From CAZGSG01 sp964528095 (GTDB lineage: Bacteria > Bacteroidota > Bacteroidia > Chitinophagales > Chitinophagaceae), in the NCBI GenBank assembly GCA_964528095.1, contig CAZGSG010000025.1, positions 1 to 30,834 on the forward strand: DNA of 30,834 bases, given 5' to 3'. Below the pieces are notes generated by a model that made no database searches, was not told the DNA's origin, and worked only from the letters and a program-made list of their open reading frames with translations. The translations under genes and the position numbers were made by a program. Positions 1 to 9,057 of this stretch are shown piece by piece. Numbering within the stretch: position 1 is the stretch's first letter; the number at the start of each line of letters is the position of its first letter.

Positions 1-2
1 GC

Positions 3-872
3 TGGAGGCAAGAGCTGCTTCAGGATGCCGTGCAGGGATTGATCGGTAATGGTGTGATACCTGCTTTCGTTGTTCATCTCTTGGTATTCTTTATTCCCGA
101 GTCTCCAAGATGGCTAATGGTCAATGGCGGTGAAAAGAAAGCAATCTTGTACCTGAATAAAATATACGGACCTGAAAAAGCTGCTATGGAAATGCAGTAT
201 ATCAAAACAACGGCTACAGGCAACAAAAATTTTAAACTATTATTTTCACCACGCTACCGTGTCGCATTGATCATAGGCTTAGCGCTTCCCTTCCTCTCAC
301 AGACATCTGGTATCAATGCGATTATTTATTATGGTCCGTCAATTTTAGATAAAGCGGGTTTTTCATTGAGCAGCGCGTTCGGCGGACAGGTAACCATTGG
401 TATCGTCAATGTAGTTTGTACGTTTATTGCCATTTTCACTGTCGACAGATGGGGACGCCGCCCCCTGCTGATTGCCGGTATCAGCGGAGCCATTCTTTCT
501 TTGTTATCTACTGGTATCCTTTTCAGTATGGGTGTTACTAACGGACCGTGGATATTGATCTCCATCCTTCTGTTTATCGCCTGTTTTGCTTTTTCCTTCG
601 GACCGGTTTGCTGGATTATTGTCGGGGAGATATTTCCAAACGCTATTCGCGGACGGGCTGTCGCGTTGGCGACACTTTCTTTGTGGGTGGCTAATTTCTT
701 TGTCGGGCAGTTAACTCCTGTGATGCTTAAAAGTAACAACTGGGGCCCCGCTGCTACCTTTTTTACATTCGCCGTCCTGTGTATACCGGCTTTGTGGCTC
801 AGTATCCGGATCATTCCTGAAACCAAAGGAAAAACACTGGAGGAGATTGAAGGATCCTGGCTGGCTAAATAA
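3..872 (+). CDS. MFS sugar porter, 5'-truncated by window edge
   Basis: This is the C-terminal part of a sugar/H+ symporter of the major facilitator superfamily (sugar porter family, as in XylE and GLUT relatives), an inner-membrane protein that imports monosaccharides. The frame is open to the left edge, so the true start lies outside; the GTG at 30 is only an internal codon. Visible family signatures are PESPRWL after the sixth helix, DRWGRRPLL between helices 8 and 9, and PETKGKTLEEIE after helix 12. About 290 codons remain of the usual 450-500, which covers helix 6 to the end. It sits 33 bases upstream of the FAD oxidoreductase and opens the visible part of the glycan-utilization locus, so it probably imports the monosaccharide released by the GH92 enzymes. 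The family call is secure; the substrate is inference. Confidence 0.93.
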   Translation, partial: WRQELLQDAVQGLIGNGVIPAFVVHLLVFFIPESPRWLMVNGGEKKAILYLNKIYGPEKAAMEMQYIKTTATGNKNFKLLFSPRYRVALIIGLALPFLSQTSGINAIIYYGPSILDKAGFSLSSAFGGQVTIGIVNVVCTFIAIFTVDRWGRRPLLIAGISGAILSLLSTGILFSMGVTNGPWILISILLFIACFAFSFGPVCWIIVGEIFPNAIRGRAVALATLSLWVANFFVGQLTPVMLKSNNWGPAATFFTFAVLCIPALWLSIRIIPETKGKTLEEIEGSWLAK

Positions 873-905
873 AATGTGGATCATTTATTTTAATAAATAA
901 GCTAT

Positions 906-2846
906 ATGAAAAGAAGATCATTTATTACCAACAGCATTTTAGGCGCGGGCGCAGTACTTGTTTCAGAACAGGTACTATCAGCATCCCAGCGTTCTTCGCA
1001 ACCGGCCCTGCCCGATAAGTATACATATGACCTTGTAATTGTTGGTGGCACACCCGGCGGCATCATGGCGGCCATTGCCGCGGTACGCATGAATGCGAAC
1101 GCTAAGGTATTACTGCTTGAACGTACCATGAATATAGGAGGTTTACCTGCGAATGGTTTGGGTGCGACTGATATTGGTACCAGGAATGTAACGGGTGGCT
1201 TATTCCTTGAATTCGTGAACCGTATCCGTGGGTATTATGTAAAAAAGTATGGAGAAAAATCAGCGCAGGTAAAGGATTGTGTAGGTGGTTATCATTTTGA
1301 ACCATCTGTGGCAGAAATGATCCTGGAAGAAATGATTGCTGAAACGCCCGGGATTACTGTAAAAAGAAACCGGCAGTTTGATTCCGATCCTAAGCGAATA
1401 GAAATGGAAGGCAATATGGTCAGGCGTATACATATCCTGAACCGCGATACCAACGAAACAGAACTTTATGAAGGTGGTATATTCATCGATGCTACCTATG
1501 AAGGAGATCTGGCAGCAGCGGCGGGTATACCTTATTCATTAGGCAGGGAAGGTTTTGAAGTGTATAAGGAACCTTATGCAGGAAGAATAATTAAAATCTG
1601 GAGAGGCGGTGCCGCGGAAGGAACAACGTTGCAGGGAGATAACGCGGTGCAGGCGTATAATTATCGTTTATGTGTTACTGATGATCCTGCAATACGGGTA
1701 CCGATTGAAAAACCAGCCAGTTATAACCGGCAGGAATATGTGTCATTGATCGGGGATGTAAAAACAGGTCGCACGGTTGATATTACCATGCTGAGTATTA
1801 CCAAAGAACAGGAACTGATTAATGAAAAACGGGTGGCGGATGGATTGCCTCCCCTGATACCCGATATGCCCAAAAAGCCCGATGGCATGCAACGGATTGT
1901 CAATAAAGTCAGCTTACCCAACCGAAAACACGATGCGAATAACCAGCACCTGGCTTTTATTTCTACCGATTTACCGGAGGAGAACTGGCCATGGCCAACA
2001 TCTAACTGGGACTGGCGCGATCAGTTTGCTCAGCGCCTGCGTGATTATATACTGGGGCTGATCTGGTTTGCGCAACATGACCCGGAATTGCCGGAATGGT
2101 TCCGCAAAGATTGTCTTGAATGGGGACTGGCAAAAGATGAATATAAAAACAATGGCCATTTTCCAAGACAGGTATATGTACGGGAAGGACGTCGCATGAA
2201 AGGAATGTATACGTTTACCGCGCATGATGCCTTATTAATTGAAAAAGATAAGCGGCTTCCCATTCATAGCTCCAGTATAACATCCAGTCACTACGCGATC
2301 GATTCACATGCGGTCCGCAAACGCGAAAAAGGAAAGGCGAATCTGGATGGCATATTCAGTATACCCGCAGCTCCCTATACTGTTCCTTATGGAGTAATCG
2401 TACCAGAAAAAGTTACGAACCTGTTGATGCCTGTTCCTGTATCAGCCAGTCATCTTGGCTTTGGTACATTACGTATGGAACCCTGCTGGATGGCGCTGGG
2501 CCAGGCTGCCGGTGTAAGCGCTGTATTAGCGCTTCGTCAAAAGAAAGCGGTGCAGGAACTTAAACCAACAGATATACAGAAGGACTTGCTGAAACAAAAA
2601 GTGATACTGATCTATTTTAAAGAAATCCCTGTTGATGACGCGCAATACCCCGTATTGCAATGGCTGGCATTACGCGGTGGATACAATACAATGGCCGTGA
2701 AGCTGGATGATCCGATGACAGAAGATGAATTCGACTTTCTGCAAAATAAGTTACGCTACAAAATCCCTGGCAAATTAAAAAAAGAAAAAGCCAGCCGGCG
2801 CACCGTTTTCCAGGAATTAGCTAATAATAACCGTATACTTCAATAA
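906..2846 (+). CDS. Tat-exported FAD-dependent oxidoreductase (FAD_oxidored family)
   Basis: A 646-residue flavoprotein. The N-terminus has a twin-arginine type signal (KRRSFI followed by a short hydrophobic stretch, residues 3-25), so it is probably exported folded with FAD. Residues 40-75 form a Rossmann dinucleotide-binding unit, YDLVIVGGTPGGIMAA followed by an acidic residue after LLLER, then the GGLPANG segment typical of the FAD_oxidored (PF12831-like) family. A second FAD-contact region near residues 510-545 includes ASHLGFGTLRMEP and GQAAGVSA. Members of this family are common in Bacteroidota glycan loci, but few have a known reaction. Here it lies 5 bases upstream of a GH92 gene and is almost certainly cotranscribed with it, so a role in oxidising or reducing a sugar or sugar-linked aglycone is inferred. 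Family confidence is high; substrate unknown. Confidence 0.9.
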   Translation: MKRRSFITNSILGAGAVLVSEQVLSASQRSSQPALPDKYTYDLVIVGGTPGGIMAAIAAVRMNANAKVLLLERTMNIGGLPANGLGATDIGTRNVTGGLFLEFVNRIRGYYVKKYGEKSAQVKDCVGGYHFEPSVAEMILEEMIAETPGITVKRNRQFDSDPKRIEMEGNMVRRIHILNRDTNETELYEGGIFIDATYEGDLAAAAGIPYSLGREGFEVYKEPYAGRIIKIWRGGAAEGTTLQGDNAVQAYNYRLCVTDDPAIRVPIEKPASYNRQEYVSLIGDVKTGRTVDITMLSITKEQELINEKRVADGLPPLIPDMPKKPDGMQRIVNKVSLPNRKHDANNQHLAFISTDLPEENWPWPTSNWDWRDQFAQRLRDYILGLIWFAQHDPELPEWFRKDCLEWGLAKDEYKNNGHFPRQVYVREGRRMKGMYTFTAHDALLIEKDKRLPIHSSSITSSHYAIDSHAVRKREKGKANLDGIFSIPAAPYTVPYGVIVPEKVTNLLMPVPVSASHLGFGTLRMEPCWMALGQAAGVSAVLALRQKKAVQELKPTDIQKDLLKQKVILIYFKEIPVDDAQYPVLQWLALRGGYNTMAVKLDDPMTEDEFDFLQNKLRYKIPGKLKKEKASRRTVFQELANNNRILQ

Positions 2847-2851
2847 TTTTT

Positions 2852-5230
2852 ATGTCCTACTTTTCTTCTGTACGTATAAGTCTTTTAGCCGGGCTCTTCC
2901 TGTTGCCTGCGTTAATTGTTGCTCAAAAGAAACCCTCCCAGTATGTGGACCCGATGATCGGAACATCTGATACGCGATGGATGCTTTTTCCCGGACCCAC
3001 CATGCCTTTTGGTATGGTGAAACTTAGCCCGGACAACCGCAATGAAGGGCATCATGCCGGGTATGATTATAATGTGAATACGATTTCCGGTTTCAGTCAT
3101 ATTCATACCTGGGCGATGGGCGGCTTGCTTACAATGCCAACAAATGGGTTACTGCGAACACAGCCCGGTGATGAAAAATTTCCCGAGCCCGGATACCGTT
3201 CAGCATTTGATCATGAAAGTGAAAAAGCTTCCGTAGGATATTATTCTGTGCTGCTAAAGAAATACGGGATAAAAGCGGAGCTGACCAGCACTACCCGCAC
3301 GGGTTTCCAGCGGTATACTTTCCCGGCTTCATCATCATCCCGAATACTATTTGATCTTCAGATAGCTGCCGAAAGCCCTTATAATGTAGACTGGGCATCC
3401 ATAAAAAAAATCAATGATTATGAAATAGAAGGGTTTTCCAAACAATCCATGTTCATGGGTTTTGCCAATCTGCTGAACGAGTACACTGTTTATTTTGTAG
3501 CAAAAGTTGATAAGCCCATGCGTTCCTTTGGCACCTGGGTCAATGGATCGGTGGATAGTTCTACCAATTATTGCTGGGGCCGGGGAGATGTGGGCGCCTT
3601 TCTGAATTTCGACACTAAAGAAAATGAAGTCATCCGGTTAAAGACCGCTATTTCTTTTGTGAGTATAGAACAGGCCAGGAAAAATCTTGAAATGGAATCG
3701 GAACCATTTGGCTGGGATTTCGATAAGGTCAAAAGAAATGCCGAAGATGAATGGGATAAAATATTGGGCACTATCCAGGTAGAAGATAATAATGAAAATA
3801 ACAAGCGTAAATTTTATACGAATCTTTACCGTGCCTATAGCGGAAGAACTATTTTCAGCGATGCGAATGGCAAATGGGTGGACATGTGTGAACAGGTACA
3901 ACAATTACCAGACCCTGCTTATCCAATGATGGGAAGCGATGCTTTCTGGGGCACGTTCTGGAATCTTAATTCTCTTTGGACATTGGCTACACCCGATGTG
4001 GCAAATCAATGGGTGCGGTCGTTTTTAGAAATGAGTGATAAAGGAGGCTGGTTACCCAATGGCCCTACCGGTTTAGAGTATTGTGATATCATGGTAGCTA
4101 ATCATGAAGTAGCACTGATGAATAGCGCTTTTCAAAAAGGTATTCGTAATTACGACGTGAATAAAGCCTATGCTGCTATGCGTAAAGTACAGGATACACA
4201 GGGAGAAGTGCATCCCTGCGGAGGTTTGGTAGGCAACCGGCAACTGGATATTTATAAAAAAATGGGATATGTTCCGGGTGGAGCGAAAGAAAAAACAGCC
4301 GTTAATTTTTTTGGTAATCAGAATGAGGGCCCGGCCTCTAATACGCTGGCGTATGCATTCGATGACTGGAATGTTGCACAAATGGCAAAGGCGCTCGGTA
4401 AAAAAGATGATTATGATTATTTCACAAAACGTGCTTATAACTATCGTAATGTTTTTGATACATCAATCCGTTATTTCCGGAGAAAGGACGCGGCCGGAAA
4501 ATGGATGAAGTTTCACCTCTCAATGAATGATGCGCCGGAAGTGCCTTCTACATGGCTTGGTTTTGTAGAAGGAAATTCCTGGCAATATTCTTTCTTTCTT
4601 CCGCATGATATGAATGCGCTGGTAAATATGGTAGGAAGGGACACATTCAATGCGAGATTGGTGAAAGGCTTTGAACTGACAGCGAAAACAAATTTTTATC
4701 AATGGGGCAGCTACCTGCCAGGTGTAAGTATGGGCAATCAACCCAACATGCAGGCGCCCTTCCTGTTTAATTATTCGGGAAAACCCTGGCTTACACAATA
4801 TTGGTCGAGGGAAGTAATGAACAGGTATTTTGGTGATGCTCCTTCTAACGGCTGGCCGGGCGATGAGGATGAAGGACAGGGCGGTTCCTATTTTACAATG
4901 AGCGCCCTCGGCTTATTTGAAATGGATGGAGGTGGATCTACCAAACCAGTTTATACGATTGGCAGCCCGCTTTTCAAAAAAGTCACCATCAGGCTGGATA
5001 AACGCTATTACACCGGCAAGACATTTACGATTGAATGTATCAATAACAGCGATGTGAACAGGTATATTCAATCCGCGACACTGAATGGAAAAAAACTGGA
5101 TCGCACCTGGTTTTATCACAGTGACCTGGTGAAAGGGGGCTCATTGGTATTAGTGATGGGACCAACACCTAACCTTAACTGGGGAAGTGCTGAGCAATTA
5201 ACACCGCCTTCAATGTCTACCGAGAAATAG
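2852..5230 (+). CDS. GH92 family glycosidase (alpha-mannosidase-like), secreted
   Basis: A 792-residue member of glycoside hydrolase family 92, a family of calcium-dependent exo-acting enzymes mostly cleaving alpha-mannosidic bonds. A signal peptide ends at about residue 24 (ALIVAQ). The mature N-terminus has the family opening YVDPMIGTSD, then PFGMVKLSPD and the GYDYN...GFSHIHTW block. In the (alpha/alpha)6 catalytic part VEGNSWQ (E573) probably holds the general acid, and GDEDEGQ (D671, D673) the paired base aspartates. The tripeptide at 629-631 is N-Q-P rather than the usual N-E-P or H-E-P. There is no lipobox, so the periplasm is likely. It begins 5 bases after the FAD gene and is followed, 97 bases on, by a paralogue. 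Assignment to GH92 is firm; cleavage of plain alpha-mannosides is uncertain because of the Q630 change. Confidence 0.94.
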   Translation: MSYFSSVRISLLAGLFLLPALIVAQKKPSQYVDPMIGTSDTRWMLFPGPTMPFGMVKLSPDNRNEGHHAGYDYNVNTISGFSHIHTWAMGGLLTMPTNGLLRTQPGDEKFPEPGYRSAFDHESEKASVGYYSVLLKKYGIKAELTSTTRTGFQRYTFPASSSSRILFDLQIAAESPYNVDWASIKKINDYEIEGFSKQSMFMGFANLLNEYTVYFVAKVDKPMRSFGTWVNGSVDSSTNYCWGRGDVGAFLNFDTKENEVIRLKTAISFVSIEQARKNLEMESEPFGWDFDKVKRNAEDEWDKILGTIQVEDNNENNKRKFYTNLYRAYSGRTIFSDANGKWVDMCEQVQQLPDPAYPMMGSDAFWGTFWNLNSLWTLATPDVANQWVRSFLEMSDKGGWLPNGPTGLEYCDIMVANHEVALMNSAFQKGIRNYDVNKAYAAMRKVQDTQGEVHPCGGLVGNRQLDIYKKMGYVPGGAKEKTAVNFFGNQNEGPASNTLAYAFDDWNVAQMAKALGKKDDYDYFTKRAYNYRNVFDTSIRYFRRKDAAGKWMKFHLSMNDAPEVPSTWLGFVEGNSWQYSFFLPHDMNALVNMVGRDTFNARLVKGFELTAKTNFYQWGSYLPGVSMGNQPNMQAPFLFNYSGKPWLTQYWSREVMNRYFGDAPSNGWPGDEDEGQGGSYFTMSALGLFEMDGGGSTKPVYTIGSPLFKKVTIRLDKRYYTGKTFTIECINNSDVNRYIQSATLNGKKLDRTWFYHSDLVKGGSLVLVMGPTPNLNWGSAEQLTPPSMSTEK

Positions 5231-5327
5231 AGCCGGTGAAGCAGGTGAATTGATCGCCATGTGCAGATAGTAAAAATGAAGCAGGGAAAAGGTGATTCAT
5301 CTCAAATAACAGGATAAACTTAATTAT

Positions 5328-8300
5328 ATGTCAGCAGGTAGAAAATATTCCGGTATCTGTTACAATACGCTTACTATACTCTTTTCTGTATTGTTCTTTT
5401 ACCACCCGGCCGGCGCACAGGTAAATTATGCGGACTATGTAGATCCCCGTATCGAGTCTGCTAAATCGAGATACTTCTATTTTAGTTCTGCCTGCCGTCC
5501 ATTCGGAATGGTTAATTTAAGTCCTGATAATGTACTCGAAGGCACCTGGAATTCCGGCTATCGTTACAATGAGCCCTATATCCGGGGCTTTACACATGTT
5601 CACTGCTGGGGCGTCGGTGGTTTATTATTAATGCCTGTTCCCGCATCGGTAGATCCTGTACAGGGGCCTGAAGCATGGAAATCCAGGTTTAGTCATGATA
5701 AGGAAATCGCGAAAGCCGGATACCACCAGGTATATCTTGATGATCACAAGATAAAAGTTGAGCTCACTTCTTCCACCCGTGTCGGGTTTCACCGGTATAC
5801 TTTTGATAAAGACATGCAGGCAAAGATCTTATTATCGATGGCTGGTAAAATGGGTTCCGGCAACATGAAAGAAGGCTTTGTAAAAAAAATCAGCAATACG
5901 GAAATTGAAGGATGGGTAGATCAGCAGACGGAAGGCTATGGTTTTATCACGCGTTTATTTTTTGTTATTCAATTCAGCAAGGCTTTCAATAACATATCCG
6001 GCTGGACAGGACAGACCAATACCGGTACTATCACTGATACAAGCAGGGGCGATCAATCAGGTATGTATGTATCGTATGATGTAAAAAAAGGGGATAGCCT
6101 GAAAGTAAAAGTGGGCCTGTCCTGGTGCAGTACCGCGCAGGCAAAGCTCAACCTGGTGACAGAGGTACCCCACTGGAATTTTAACCAGGTTTGGCAGGAG
6201 TCTGTAGCGGATTGGAACAAATGGCTTGGAAGAATAGAAGTGCGGGGCGGGACAAAAAAACAAAAGATAAAATTTTATACCGATGTCTGGCATGCCTTAT
6301 TGGGAAGAAGACAGATACAGGATGTGAATGGCATGTACCCGGATAATATGAAAGGGTATCTGCAGGTAAAACAGTTACCCTTAAACGAAAAAGGAGAGCC
6401 CGCTTTTATGCTGCACAATTCCGATTCGTATTGGCTTACGATGTGGAACCTGAACACGCTATGGTCAATGGCCTATCCCGAAGTGATGGAAAGTTTTGTG
6501 AATTCCGCGCTTGTTTACCATGAGAACAGTGGCTTCCTGCCAAGAGGACCGATCATCGGCCGCCATACATGGATCATGACCGGCTCTCCGATAACCGAAT
6601 TAATTGTAAGCGCGTATATGCATGGTATACGTGGATATGATATAGAGAAAGTATATGCTGCCTGTAAAAAAGCGCATATGCCGGGAGGTACAATGGATAT
6701 GGGAAAGGGGAGTGTACAACAATACATTGACCTTGGTTATATACCCGAGATGACCCCTCCGCAAACCTGGGGCGGTGCCGGGCGTATCATGGAATATACA
6801 ACCCAGGATTGGGCGCTGGCACAATTGGCAAAAAAACTGGGCAAGGAGGAAGACGCCGCTTACTTTATGAAAAGGTCGGCCAGCTGGATCAATATGTTTG
6901 ATCCGACTATTGGCTTTATACGACCAAAGAATGCCGATGGCAGTTGGCTTACTCCTTTTGATCCCTTACTGAATGCTAATTACGGTGGTTTTGTAGAATC
7001 TAATTCATGGCAGGCAACCTGGATGGCAGTGCATGATGTAAAATTATTAGCCAACCTGCTGGGAGGATATGATGCGTACTGTAAAAAACTCAACTACGCG
7101 TTTGAAAATTCGAAGAAAAATAACTTCGAAGGAGATTTTGGTAATACGATCATCAGCTATTCCAATCAGCCTGGTCTTGAAATGGCTCACCTGTTTAATT
7201 ATGCAGGCAAGCCCTGGCTTTCTCAATACTGGGTGAGGAGGGTGCATGAACAGGCTTATAGTGGCACATCACCGTTCGACGGATATGGTGGTAACGACGA
7301 AGACCAGGGACAGATGGGAGCGCTTAGCGCATTGATGGCATTGGGGTTATTTGATATCAAAGGCGGATGTGATTCACTACCTACTTACCAAATCACTACT
7401 CCTTTATTTGATACAGCTATTATTCATCTTGATAATAAATATTACCCTGGCAAAACGTTTACGATCATCAACACGAATAATAAGCCCGACAATGTTTATA
7501 TACAATCGGCTTCATTGAATGGAAAGCCGTTGCAGAATGCCTGGTTCTATCATGATGATTTTAAGAAAGGAGGCGTCCTGAAATTAACAACTGGTCCGAA
7601 TCCTAATAAAAAATGGGGCATTGATGTGCTGCCTCCCTCTGAGACCACCGGAGTTCCTTCTTTTAGCATAGCGGCGGTCGATATTCCTTCAACCATTAAA
7701 AGTGGAGAACTCTTCAGTATAAGCTATGAAGTAAAAAATAACGGTAGCACAGGAACCTATTTTGGGAAAGTGAATGCCGGCAATAAACAGATCGCGCGAC
7801 AGGAACTTATTCTGAAAGCCGGAGAATCAAAAAAAATCAGTTATCCAGTAAAGCTTTTTGCAAAAGGAACTCAGTTCATTACTATCCCGGGTACGGCCGC
7901 TAAAAAGATTATTGTCGCGGCAACTGCCAGCACACTGGAATGGGCTGAAACTGATATTACATCGTATGGTGACGAAGTACGGATCAATTTACTTGCACTC
8001 AATAACGGGAGCGACATCATTGATACAACGATTGACATCGGCATTAATAAAAAGCATCAAAACACAAAGAGATATCATTTGCTTCCCGGCGATACACAAC
8101 GGGTCCAACATACATATGTAGTTCCGGCCAGCGGGGTATATACAATTAAAGCTAACACTACCGAACTGCAAACGCTTTCTGTGGTCAAGCCTTCCCTGAG
8201 GCCGGAAAAAGGCCTGGTATTTTTTTATGACTTCGCTGATCAGCGAAGTCCTTTGCTGGATATCTCTGGTTACAATCATCATCCATTCAGCAACAGTAGC

Positions 8301-8819
8301 GCTTCAGTAATAAAAACAATGGCCGGTAGGAAAGGTTTAGAATTAGGTAAGACAGGGTTTTTAAAATTCAAAAGCACTGAACAATTAAATATTCCAGGAT
8401 CAGTCACATACTGTCTTACACTTTATCCGCTCAGCTTCGGAGGATCGACAAGGATTTTACAGAAAGGACGGGATAATAACCAGTTCCTGCTATATAGTAA
8501 TCGGGGGAAATTTGAGTTCAAACTATATGGTGTGCAAAATGGCATACTGCAAACCGATTTGCCAAAACTGAATGCATGGACAACGGTGGTCTGTATGTAC
8601 GATAGCGCCGCGTCTCTTATGTCAATTTGGTTTGATGGAGTAAAAGTGGCTTCAAAGACTGCAAGTGGCGCTACAATTTTAACAGGCGATAATTTATTCA
8701 TTGGCGCCAAGAGCGATTATTCCGCCGGGCCGGAGTTATTCAATGGATTGCTGAACGAAATAAAAATATATAACCGGGTCTTATCGGCGGATGAAATAAA
8801 AAAACAGGGAGCCAGGTGA
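5328..8819 (+). CDS. GH92 glycosidase with C-terminal CARDB-like and LamG-like domains
   Basis: A 1163-residue paralogue of the preceding enzyme, much longer than the usual 740-800. A signal peptide ends near residue 31 (YHPAGAQ). Residues about 35-765 form the GH92 module: YVDPRIES, PFGMVNLSPDN, GFTHVHCWG, VESNSWQ (E557, probable acid) and NDEDQGQ (D657, D659, probable base). As in the upstream enzyme, N-Q-P (613-615) replaces N-E-P; the opening loop also lacks the usual IGT. Residues about 775-960 look like two CARDB/APHP-type beta-sandwich segments (for example ISYEVKNNGS and LLALNNGSD). Residues about 961-1160 resemble a LamG/concanavalin-like fold, beginning GLVFFYDF and ending FNGLLNEIKIYNRVLSADEI. 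The added domains may bind carbohydrate or hold the enzyme near its substrate. GH92 call firm; accessory-domain calls moderate. Confidence 0.92.
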   Translation: MSAGRKYSGICYNTLTILFSVLFFYHPAGAQVNYADYVDPRIESAKSRYFYFSSACRPFGMVNLSPDNVLEGTWNSGYRYNEPYIRGFTHVHCWGVGGLLLMPVPASVDPVQGPEAWKSRFSHDKEIAKAGYHQVYLDDHKIKVELTSSTRVGFHRYTFDKDMQAKILLSMAGKMGSGNMKEGFVKKISNTEIEGWVDQQTEGYGFITRLFFVIQFSKAFNNISGWTGQTNTGTITDTSRGDQSGMYVSYDVKKGDSLKVKVGLSWCSTAQAKLNLVTEVPHWNFNQVWQESVADWNKWLGRIEVRGGTKKQKIKFYTDVWHALLGRRQIQDVNGMYPDNMKGYLQVKQLPLNEKGEPAFMLHNSDSYWLTMWNLNTLWSMAYPEVMESFVNSALVYHENSGFLPRGPIIGRHTWIMTGSPITELIVSAYMHGIRGYDIEKVYAACKKAHMPGGTMDMGKGSVQQYIDLGYIPEMTPPQTWGGAGRIMEYTTQDWALAQLAKKLGKEEDAAYFMKRSASWINMFDPTIGFIRPKNADGSWLTPFDPLLNANYGGFVESNSWQATWMAVHDVKLLANLLGGYDAYCKKLNYAFENSKKNNFEGDFGNTIISYSNQPGLEMAHLFNYAGKPWLSQYWVRRVHEQAYSGTSPFDGYGGNDEDQGQMGALSALMALGLFDIKGGCDSLPTYQITTPLFDTAIIHLDNKYYPGKTFTIINTNNKPDNVYIQSASLNGKPLQNAWFYHDDFKKGGVLKLTTGPNPNKKWGIDVLPPSETTGVPSFSIAAVDIPSTIKSGELFSISYEVKNNGSTGTYFGKVNAGNKQIARQELILKAGESKKISYPVKLFAKGTQFITIPGTAAKKIIVAATASTLEWAETDITSYGDEVRINLLALNNGSDIIDTTIDIGINKKHQNTKRYHLLPGDTQRVQHTYVVPASGVYTIKANTTELQTLSVVKPSLRPEKGLVFFYDFADQRSPLLDISGYNHHPFSNSSASVIKTMAGRKGLELGKTGFLKFKSTEQLNIPGSVTYCLTLYPLSFGGSTRILQKGRDNNQFLLYSNRGKFEFKLYGVQNGILQTDLPKLNAWTTVVCMYDSAASLMSIWFDGVKVASKTASGATILTGDNLFIGAKSDYSAGPELFNGLLNEIKIYNRVLSADEIKKQGAR

Positions 8820-9057
8820 CGGGTCATCAGAAATACTTCAGGAAGCATGCGGAAATAAAAAGTTCTAAAATGGGCGGATAAGAACCCGGCTGAAAGAGTT
8901 TTTATAATCTCGTTATCCATTTTCTATGGGCATTTGCTGCTTACACCCTGTTTAATCGTAATCAATTCGTATCCGGTAAAGAGAAATAAGTTTTTAAACA
9001 CTGCTTATATAAACGAGCCAAAACACAATTGCTGAATATTATTAAAAACGATTTGCC

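Noticed and set aside
329..826. 165-codon minus-strand frame inside the MFS gene
   Set aside because: Shadow of a well-supported transporter; no motif and no room for its own signals.
8820..9057. Terminator or riboswitch upstream of SusC
   Set aside because: Only short imperfect inverted matches are visible, with no stable stem and no recognisable riboswitch core.
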